Assembly (NCBI GenBank): GCA_002414205.1
Contig: DHYQ01000004.1
Location: forward strand, 1-14,146
DNA: 14,146 nucleotides
From: Gallionellaceae bacterium UBA5126
Lineage (GTDB): Bacteria; Pseudomonadota; Gammaproteobacteria; Burkholderiales; Gallionellaceae
Direction of reading: 5' to 3'
Shown: piece by piece, positions 1 through 10,217 of the stretch
How positions within the stretch are numbered: position 1 is the first letter of the stretch
Layout: every line of letters starts with the position of its first letter
The notes under the pieces: generated by a model
The model's input: the letters and a program-made list of their open reading frames with translations, nothing else
Database searches by the model: none
What the model was told of the DNA's origin: nothing
Position numbers and translations under genes: made by a program

Positions 1-756
1 CTCGGCTTCGGCCAAGGCGTTGATGCTGGCGATCAGCGCTTCGTCACGGGCAGGTGGCGTCCAGTCCCAAGCATCCTTGCCCACGGCTTCAGCCATTTCG
101 TTGATGGCGTCTATCACCACTTGCATTTGGGTGTGACCAAACACCACCGCGCCCAGCATCACGTCTTCCGGCAATTGCTGTGCTTCGGATTCCACCATCA
201 GCACGGCGCGTTCGGTACCGGCGACCACCAGATCCATTTGCGAGGTTTTCAGTTGCTCGGCGGTCGGGTTCAACAGATATTCGCCATTGGCATAACCCAC
301 GCGAGCAGCGGCGATGGGGCCGTCAAACGGAATGCCGGAAATGGCCAGTGCGGCAGATGCGCCGATAATCGAAGGAATGTCGGCGTCGATTTCGCTGCTG
401 GAGGACATCACGGTGGCGATGACCTGCACTTCGTTGTAGAAACCTTCCGGGAACAGCGGACGCAGCGGGCGGTCGATCAGGCGCGAAGTCAGAATTTCCT
501 TCTCGCTGGGGCGACCTTCACGCTTGAAGAAGCTGCCGGGAATCTTGCCCGCAGCATAGGTCTTTTCCTGATAATCCACGGTCAGGGGGAAGAAATCCTG
601 CCCGGCCTTGACGTTTTTGCAGCCCACGACCGTGACCAGCACCACGGTGTCATCCAGACTGACCAGCACCGCACCGGAAGCCTGACGAGCGATTTCACCA
701 GTTTCCAGCGTCAGTTGGTGATTACCCAACGTAATCGTTTTTTTGTAATGACTCAC
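1..756 (-). CDS. pnp: Polynucleotide phosphorylase, N-terminal part (runs off left edge)
   Basis: PNPase is a phosphorolytic 3'-5' exoribonuclease that degrades mRNA and takes part in the degradosome. Only the first 252 codons are in the window, about a third of the usual ~700 residues. They cover the first RNase PH-like domain and the start of the linking helical region. The start is GTG at 756-754, giving [19 protein letters not shown] after the initiator. A GAGGTGA ribosome site lies just upstream. The nearby ATG at 768-766 meets a stop two codons later. Diagnostic stretches include [26 protein letters not shown], the [23 protein letters not shown] region and [15 protein letters not shown], all in the family order. 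It lies downstream of rpsO in the classical rpsO-pnp order, separated by a terminator-like region. The GTG start and the missing 3' end are the only oddities. Identity is secure. Confidence 0.97.
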   Translation of the reverse strand, partial: MSHYKKTITLGNHQLTLETGEIARQASGAVLVSLDDTVVLVTVVGCKNVKAGQDFFPLTVDYQEKTYAAGKIPGSFFKREGRPSEKEILTSRLIDRPLRPLFPEGFYNEVQVIATVMSSSSEIDADIPSIIGASAALAISGIPFDGPIAAARVGYANGEYLLNPTAEQLKTSQMDLVVAGTERAVLMVESEAQQLPEDVMLGAVVFGHTQMQVVIDAINEMAEAVGKDAWDWTPPARDEALIASINALAEAE

Positions 757-914
757 GACTCACCTCATTGAATTTTGAGAATCCCGCAAACCCGTTGCGC
801 GACTGGATTGCGCTGTTGCGCGGTGCGCACTGCCCAGCCTATCGGCGTGATAGGTCTTAGACACCTGCGCGCTGTGCTTGCCGCCAAGTGGCTGACAACG
901 GTTTTGCAAGGTTC

Positions 915-942
915 TTTTTTGCATGCCTAGCATGCTAAAAAA
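915..942 (-). other. Second hairpin between rpsO and pnp, overlapping the terminator T-run
   Basis: GCATGC (921-926) and GCATGC (930-935) form a stem around a 3-base loop. They are flanked by TTTTTT (915-920) and AAAAAA (937-942), which extend the pairing past a single bulged base. On the minus strand the hairpin starts in the T-run that closes the upstream terminator, so the two structures compete for the same bases. It might be a backup terminator in either direction, or an RNA processing structure in the pnp leader. Confidence 0.5.
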
Positions 943-987
943 CCCCTAAACCCTTTCCGGCACACCGACCGGGGCATTTAGAGGTTT
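937..987 (-). terminator. Intrinsic terminator after rpsO
   Basis: Read on the minus strand, AAACCTCTAAA (987-977) pairs with TTTAGGGGTTT (950-940) over 11 bp with one G-U wobble. Inside this stem, CCGG pairs with CCGG (973-970 and 960-957). A run of six T follows at 942-937. It lies about 50 bases after the rpsO stop. Read-through into pnp is expected to be partial, as in the enteric operon. Confidence 0.75.
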
Positions 988-1038
988 CATGGCTGAAAAA
1001 ATACGGGACGCTGACGCGCCCCGGATTTCAACACTTGA

Positions 1039-1308
1039 TTACTTGCGGATTTCCAGACGCTGAATCAGGGTGCGATAAGCCGCATCATCCTTGCTCTTCA
1101 GATAGTCCAGCAATTTGCGGCGACGGCTGACCAGACGCAACAGGCCACGGCGGGAATGGTGATCCTTGGCGTGTTCCTTGAAGTGAGCGGTCAGGTAGTT
1201 GATGCGTGCGGTGATCAGGGCGACTTGAACTTCGGGGGATCCGGTGTCGCTTTGGGCACGTTGGAAATCGGAAACAATTTGCGCCTTTTGCGCAGCGTTA
1301 ATGGTCAT
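1039..1308 (-). CDS. rpsO: 30S ribosomal protein S15
   Basis: S15 binds 16S rRNA early in small-subunit assembly. The product is 89 residues, the normal family length, when started at the ATG at 1308-1306 ([17 protein letters not shown]). An AGGAG ribosome site lies 10 bases upstream. A TTG ten codons further up is in frame, but it would place extra residues on a highly conserved N-terminus, so I reject it. Family signatures are [40 protein letters not shown] and the ending [12 protein letters not shown] good promoter sits directly upstream and a terminator directly downstream, and pnp follows on the same strand. In enteric bacteria S15 represses its own mRNA through a pseudoknot. I did not establish such a structure here. 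Confidence 0.98.
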   Translation of the reverse strand: MTINAAQKAQIVSDFQRAQSDTGSPEVQVALITARINYLTAHFKEHAKDHHSRRGLLRLVSRRRKLLDYLKSKDDAAYRTLIQRLEIRK

Positions 1309-1336
1309 TGCGTATTCACTCCTAAAAAAGTTCTGC

Positions 1337-1366
1337 ATTTTAACCTTGATATGGGATTTTTTTCAA
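1337..1366 (-). promoter_or_regulatory. Sigma-70 promoter of rpsO
   Basis: On the minus strand, TTGAAA (1366-1361) and TAAAAT (1342-1337) are separated by 18 bases. These match five of six consensus positions in each box. The spot lies 28 bases before the rpsO start codon and downstream of the permease stop, which fits independent expression of rpsO. Confidence 0.65.
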
Positions 1367-1403
1367 GCCGCACGCGATGCATGTTCGGTTTGTCCGCAAA
1401 CCC

Positions 1404-2612
1404 CTAGCGTCCCGACAACGCCTGCACCGGATCCAGCCGCGCCGCCCGGCGCGCTGGCCAGACACTGAACAACACCCCGGTACCCAACGAAGTCCCCAAC
1501 GCCGCCAATATCGCCCACCAGGGCGCGGCCACCGGCAGGGACGGATACAGATGCCCGATCAGCCTCACCCCCAATTGCCCCAGCACCATTCCGGCCACGC
1601 TTCCCAACCCCGACAACACGACCGCTTCGGCAAAAAACAAATTACGGATTTGCCAGCCCGGTGCGCCCAACGCCTTCAGCAAACCGATTTCCTTCACCCG
1701 CTGTGACACCGCGATGAGCATCACATTCATGATCAGCACCCCGGCCACTGCCAGACTAATCGCCGCAATCCCGCCCACCGCCAGGGTCAGCGCATGCAAA
1801 ATGCGATCAAAGGTGGCTAACACCGCATCCTGGGTAATCACCGTCACATCGCGTTCGTTGTTGTGGCGCACATACAGGATGTTTTCCACTTCCTGCTTGG
1901 CGGGCAACACCGCCTCGCGGCTCTTGGCCTCCACCAGCACGCGGAACAAGCCGCTGGTATTGAACAACTGGTGTGCCGCCGCCACCGGCACGATGGCCAC
2001 TTCGTCGGTGTTGAAGCCCATGGATTCACCCTGGCTGGCCAACACGCCCAGCACACGGAAGCGCCGGTCACCCAGGCGCACCGTCATACCCACCGCCTGC
2101 TCCGGCCCGAACAACGCTTGCTTCAGTTTCGCCCCCAGCACAATCACTGACTCACTGTTGTGCAAACTGCCCGCCGGTAAAAACTGCCCCTGCCCCAGTG
2201 CCATATGCCGCACGGTCAGCAAATCCGCACTGGAGCCCAACACAATCACCTCGCGGTTGCGCGCGCCATGCGAAATCTGCGTCGAACCGACCGTCAACGG
2301 GGCAATACGCCGCACATGCCGACTACGCAACAACGCTCCGGCATCCTCCAGACTCAACTCACGCGGAATCTGCCCCAGCAACATGCCCGGCCCCACACCC
2401 GCCGTTTCGGTGCGTCCGGGAAACACGATGACCAGATTGGTGCCCAGCGACGAAAATTGATTGATGACATAACGCCGCGCCCCATCACCCAACCCGGTTA
2501 GAATCACCACCGCCGCTACGCCGATCGACATCGCCAGCATCATCAGCAGCGTGCGCGTCCGGCTACCGCGCAGGCTCCCTAGCGCGAATTGCAACACATC
2601 CCAGCCTTTCAT
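1404..2612 (-). CDS. MacB/FtsX-type ABC transporter permease
   Basis: This 402-residue inner-membrane permease belongs to the MacB/LolC/FtsX superfamily, which couples a cytoplasmic ATPase to export or periplasmic work. One transmembrane helix lies near residues 21-41. It is followed by a large periplasmic MacB core domain (about 42-270) and three helices near 277-300, 327-349 and 364-385. Family marks are VSQRVKEIGLLKALGA, where the ATPase docks, and the ending WPARRAARLDPVQAL. The ATG at 2612 follows a GGGGGTGAG ribosome site. No ATPase or membrane-fusion protein is in the window: upstream lies the divergent kinase gene and downstream is rpsO. The substrate cannot be told. The ATPase may be encoded elsewhere, or the operon may have been split. 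A 29-codon open stretch ends one base before the start and could be the tail of a lost partner gene. Confidence 0.9.
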   Translation of the reverse strand: MKGWDVLQFALGSLRGSRTRTLLMMLAMSIGVAAVVILTGLGDGARRYVINQFSSLGTNLVIVFPGRTETAGVGPGMLLGQIPRELSLEDAGALLRSRHVRRIAPLTVGSTQISHGARNREVIVLGSSADLLTVRHMALGQGQFLPAGSLHNSESVIVLGAKLKQALFGPEQAVGMTVRLGDRRFRVLGVLASQGESMGFNTDEVAIVPVAAAHQLFNTSGLFRVLVEAKSREAVLPAKQEVENILYVRHNNERDVTVITQDAVLATFDRILHALTLAVGGIAAISLAVAGVLIMNVMLIAVSQRVKEIGLLKALGAPGWQIRNLFFAEAVVLSGLGSVAGMVLGQLGVRLIGHLYPSLPVAAPWWAILAALGTSLGTGVLFSVWPARRAARLDPVQALSGR

Positions 2613-2688
2613 CTCACCCCCGCTCGAACATTCGGCTCACCGTCACGCCCGTCCGTGCCAGTGCCTCGCCACTCGCCAGATAGTCGTG

Positions 2689-2722
2689 ATAACCTAACTG
2701 TGGTTATACCAGATATAAGGAG
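2689..2722 (+). promoter_or_regulatory. Inverted repeat and ribosome binding site before the kinase gene
   Basis: ATAACC (2689-2694) and GGTTAT (2702-2707) form a perfect 6-bp inverted repeat with a 7-base spacer, possibly an operator or small hairpin. AAGGAG at 2717-2722 lies 7 bases before the GTG at 2730. This good ribosome site decides the start of the kinase. TATACC and TATAAG nearby could serve as -10 boxes, but I find no clear -35. Confidence 0.45.
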
Positions 2723-2729
2723 CGCCATC

Positions 2730-7020
<4,291 letters not shown>

Positions 7021-7028
<8 letters not shown>

Positions 7029-8208
7029 ACCGGCAATCCTCCCAGCTCCCAGTCCCGCCAATGCCGTCGTTCTGGTCGTGGATGACGTCCCGGAAAATTT
7101 ACGTATCGTCGGCGAACTCCTCGCCAGCCAATACCACATCCGCACCGCCAACTCCGGGCCACGCGCCTTGGAACTAGCCGCACTGTCCCCACAACCGGAT
7201 CTCATTTTGCTGGATGTCATGATGCCCAACATGAATGGGCATCAAGTGCTGGAATCGCTGCGTACCAATCCTGCCACCTGCCATATTCCGGTCATTTTTC
7301 TCACGGCCATGCACGACAAGGAAAGCGAGCAACTGGGGTTTCAAAACGGGGCCGTAGATTACATCGCCAAGCCCTTCACCCCCGCCATTATGTTGGCACG
7401 AGTGCAAACCCACATCGCCCTGAAACAAACCCGTGACCAGTTGAACCGGCAAAATGCCTGGCTAGAAGCCGAAGTCGCTCGCCGCACCGAAGAGGTCATG
7501 ATTATTCAGGATGTCGGCATTGAGGCACTGGCCGATCTGGCCGAAACCCGTGACCCGGAAACCGGCAACCATATCCGACGCACCCGTGAGTATGTGCGCC
7601 TGTTGGCACAACTACTGCAACCCCTGCCCAAATATCGCGCACAAATCAGCGACCACTACATCACCATGGTGGCCAAATCTGCGCCGCTGCATGACATCGG
7701 CAAGGTCGGCATCCCCGACTCCATCCTGCTCAAACCGGGGAAATTGTCGCCAGACGAATGGAAAGTGATGCAGACCCACGCCAAACTAGGCGCCGAAGCC
7801 ATGGAAAAAGCCATTCGTGTCAGCGGCAGGCCGGTGGAATTTCTCCAACTGGCCTGTGAAATCGCCCATTGGCACCATGAAAAATGGGACGGCAGCGGCT
7901 ATCCCGACGGTCTGGTGGGTGAGGCGATTCCACTTTCCGCCCGCTTGATGGCCTTGGCCGATGTGTTTGATGCCCTGATTTCCGTCCGGGTTTACAAACC
8001 CCCCATGCCCGCCGAACGCGCACGCCGCATCATCGCCACTGGGCGCGGCAAACACTTTGACCCGGATGCAGCGGATGCCTTCCTCGACAACTATGCCGAT
8101 TTTCTATCCATCGCCGCACGCTATCAGGACAGTTTCGACGATGCGCCCAATCTGGGTGAACACGACATTCCCCCTGAGCTCTACTACGCCAATCTCCCGC
8201 GCCCGTGA
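7021..8208 (+). CDS. Response regulator with HD-GYP domain, predicted cyclic di-GMP phosphodiesterase
   Basis: This 395-residue regulator is of the RpfG type. The receiver domain (about 15-130) has acidic D21 and D22, phospho-acceptor D65 in LLDVMMPN and K117 in AKPF. A helical linker leads to an HD-GYP domain (about 160-370). The domain has the full metal and signature set: HD at 224-225 in PLHDIGKVGIPD, H253 in MQTH, H285-H286 in WHHEKWDG, G293-Y294-P295 in GSGYPDGL, and DVFDAL near 314. Active members hydrolyse cyclic di-GMP, lowering its level and shifting cells from attachment to motility. The intact motif argues for activity. Its ATG lies inside the last codons of the kinase gene (8-base overlap), so translation is probably coupled and the kinase is the likely phosphodonor. 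I see no clear terminator in the 73 bases before the convergent thioredoxin gene. Confidence 0.95.
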
Positions 8209-8281
8209 CCGGAGCCCCCTAACCGATCGCGCGCGCCGCACCACCGACCTTGCACAGACGCACCGAACGCCACCGACACGC

Positions 8282-8641
8282 TCAGTTGGACTTGGCCGCC
8301 TGATGCCGCTGCACCACCCCTTCAATGAAATTGCGCAAAAAACCTTCCGTCTGCGCGCTGTGAAAACGGTCAATTTCCACTCCGTGGCTATACGCCACTA
8401 CGGTCGGGAAGCCCCGCGCCTTATGCCGCCCGGCGATGCGCATATTCTCATCCGCATCCACCATCCCCAGATAAAACTGCCCGTGATACGCCGTCACCAT
8501 CTTGTGCAACAACGGCGCCAACACCCGGCAAGGCCCGCACCACTCCGCGCTGATGTCCACCAACACCGGCAACTGGTGCGACTTTTCCACCACCAAGACA
8601 TCAAAACTATCCTCTTCCACGTTGTAGCTGTAATCACTCAT
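8282..8641 (-). CDS. Thioredoxin-family protein
   Basis: This is a 119-residue single-domain thioredoxin, a cytoplasmic disulfide reductase or thiol-redox carrier with no signal peptide. The active site is C35-G-P-C38 in SAEWCGPCRVLAPLL, and the cis-proline is P79 in GFPTVVAY. The buried aspartate of the family fits D29 in VLVDISAEW. A VDADEN stretch follows the second strand, as in TrxA and CnoX N-domains. The product is slightly longer than TrxA (about 108 residues) because of a C-terminal helix extension. The start is the ATG at 8641; a weak GGGA lies upstream. It is convergent with the HD-GYP gene and divergent from the CHAT gene, with 190 bases between the starts. It could be a CnoX-like protein cut to its first domain, but the intact WCGPC argues for a true redox enzyme. 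Confidence 0.92.
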   Translation of the reverse strand: MSDYSYNVEEDSFDVLVVEKSHQLPVLVDISAEWCGPCRVLAPLLHKMVTAYHGQFYLGMVDADENMRIAGRHKARGFPTVVAYSHGVEIDRFHSAQTEGFLRNFIEGVVQRHQAAKSN

Positions 8642-8831
8642 TTTTCATTCCCAAAAAATAAGCCCGGCAAGCCGAGCAGACAAAAACTCGCGGCGGATGG
8701 TAACCAACTTCCGGCGGAGTGTCGATGCGCCGGATGGGGGATGGGCTGCGCACCGCCTCCCCCAACAGTCGCCACGTCCACAGCCAAAATCCGCTAAACT
8801 GCGCCCTCACGCTATTGACCTCGCCGACATC
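8642..8831. promoter_or_regulatory. Divergent intergenic region between thioredoxin and CHAT genes, with inverted repeat
   Basis: The 190 bases hold a perfect 7-bp inverted repeat, TCCGGCG (8710-8716) and CGCCGGA (8728-8734), with an 11-base spacer. It could be an operator or a short mobile palindrome. No clear sigma-70 promoter was found for either gene. No good Shine-Dalgarno sequence precedes the CHAT start at 8832. Confidence 0.35.
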
Positions 8832-10217
8832 ATGGAAAAAATCAAAATTTTGCTGCTGGCTGCCAATCCTTGGGATACCGACCGTATCAGCCCGGAGGAG
8901 GAATATCGGAAAATCGAACGCATGCTGCAGGAGTCTGGGCAACAGGCAAAATTTGAACTGAAATACACGCCCGCTGCCAACAGTGACGATTTGCAGCATC
9001 AATTACTGTCCTTCAAACCGCACATCGTGCATTTCAGCGGACATGGCGAAAACGATGGTTTGCGTTTCCAAGCGGCTGACGGTAAAACTCAGTTTGTGAG
9101 TGCGCAAGCACTGGCAGAATTATTTGCCCTATGTACCAAAAACATTCGTTGCGTGCTGCTCAATGCCTGTCACAGTGCACCCTTAGCCGAAGCGATTGTC
9201 CTACATATTCCTCATGTAATCGGCATGAATCAAGCCATCGGTGACGAAGCTGCGGTAGCTTTTGCGGGTGGTTTTTACCGCGCCTTGTTCAATGCTGAGC
9301 CGATAGAGTCTGCTTTTAAATTTGGGGTTAATGCCCTCAGCTTGGCAAACATGCCAGGTGCAGATATTCCCGAACTGAAATCTCGAATTACTCAATATCC
9401 AACCGGCCTCCCCTTTTTAACCCACCTCCCCGCCGACATCGTGTTGCACGCTACCCCGGCGCAACGGGCTTGGGCACAAAACTTTGCCAACGAATTGCGT
9501 AAGCACCTCAGCCAGCAACTCGGTCAAAGCTGTGCCATTGCGCTGGCAACCGAGCAAGCAATCGCAGCAGGAGCACATTTGCTGTTGGTCAACGACGAGG
9601 AGGCGCAATTTCCGCCCCTGCCCAACGATGCCAAACGCTGGCTGATTACCCGCAGCAGCCACATTCCCCCGGCACTGGCAGGCATTTCACACTACACCTT
9701 TCATCAAGCCAGCGTCACCGACTACCAGCACGCTGCCACCTTTCAGGAATTGGCACGAGTGCTGGCGAAACATTTGCAGTCCTTGCAACGTAGCGAACAA
9801 ACCCGCAAGGCAGAAAAACCCCTTGGCGAACCGCTGGTGTTTGTTCACACCGAGCCTGATGAAACACAATCGTTTTACGCCAAAGGACTCAAATCTCATT
9901 TCAAATCGCGCGGTTTAGCCTTTGCCACGGCCAACCTCAAGGACTACCGCGAAGACGTGCGCAGCTATCAGAAAAATTGCCAAGCCGTGCTGATCGTGTA
10001 TGGCGGCAATGACCGATGGGCCAAAGACCGCTTGCTGGAATATGTCAACCTGCAAAAAAAGCGCAAGGAACCGCTCAAGGTGGTGGCGATTCACGCTGAT
10101 GGCAGCCACAACTTAGACGATTTGGAAGATCTGAACATTTACGACATACCCTTGTACCCCTGCCCGCCCAAGCCACTGGATGAGATGGTGCAACGTTTTG
10201 TGGAGGGATTGAAATGA
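8832..10217 (+). CDS. CHAT-domain caspase-like protease with C-terminal TIR-like domain
   Basis: This 461-residue protein is a predicted effector. Residues 1-200 are a CHAT domain. It opens with EKIKILLLAANPWDTDRIS, typical of the family. The catalytic histidine is H71 in HFSGHGEND and the catalytic cysteine is C113 in VLLNACHSA. CHAT proteases cut proteins after activation; the substrate is unknown. A middle region (about 205-318) is unrecognised. Residues about 335-461 look like the TIR-like domain often placed before nSTAND NTPases (QAVLIVYGGNDRWAKDRL). It lacks a glutamate at the usual NADase position, so it is probably a binding or assembly domain. The ATG at 8832 is chosen because the conserved strand starts there; the frame is open to 8697. 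It overlaps the nSTAND gene by ATGA, so the two are co-translated. The stretch 9121-9420 is AT-richer than its flanks. Confidence 0.88.
   Translation: MEKIKILLLAANPWDTDRISPEEEYRKIERMLQESGQQAKFELKYTPAANSDDLQHQLLSFKPHIVHFSGHGENDGLRFQAADGKTQFVSAQALAELFALCTKNIRCVLLNACHSAPLAEAIVLHIPHVIGMNQAIGDEAAVAFAGGFYRALFNAEPIESAFKFGVNALSLANMPGADIPELKSRITQYPTGLPFLTHLPADIVLHATPAQRAWAQNFANELRKHLSQQLGQSCAIALATEQAIAAGAHLLLVNDEEAQFPPLPNDAKRWLITRSSHIPPALAGISHYTFHQASVTDYQHAATFQELARVLAKHLQSLQRSEQTRKAEKPLGEPLVFVHTEPDETQSFYAKGLKSHFKSRGLAFATANLKDYREDVRSYQKNCQAVLIVYGGNDRWAKDRLLEYVNLQKKRKEPLKVVAIHADGSHNLDDLEDLNIYDIPLYPCPPKPLDEMVQRFVEGLK

Larger units (their letters stand above)
757..1038 (-). promoter_or_regulatory. rpsO-pnp intercistronic region and pnp leader
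   Basis: This 282-base gap contains no gene. Nearest rpsO it holds two overlapping terminator-like hairpins, listed separately. Nearer pnp it holds a perfect 6-bp inverted repeat, CCTATC and GATAGG (838-843 and 849-854, 5-base loop). It also has two copies of TTGCGCG within a GC-rich stretch before the pnp start. In enteric bacteria this region carries a terminator, RNase III sites and the target of PNPase autoregulation. A similar role here is inference from the position and the hairpins. I see no convincing separate promoter for pnp. Confidence 0.5.

Noticed and set aside
121..771. Plus-strand 216-codon open frame
   Set aside because: It is antisense to pnp, whose minus-strand frame matches PNPase throughout; the plus-strand product has no recognisable domain.
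2589..2729. Upstream start of the kinase at 2589
   Set aside because: It would overlap the divergent permease and add a low-complexity N-terminus; the GTG at 2730 has an AAGGAG site at good spacing.
8057..8797. Plus-strand 246-codon open frame across the thioredoxin gene
   Set aside because: The minus-strand thioredoxin has the WCGPC and cis-proline motifs; the plus frame has none and also overlaps the HD-GYP gene end.
8697..8831. Upstream start of the CHAT protein at 8697
   Set aside because: The extra 45 residues are proline- and arginine-rich, with no ribosome site; the conserved CHAT strand begins right after the ATG at 8832.
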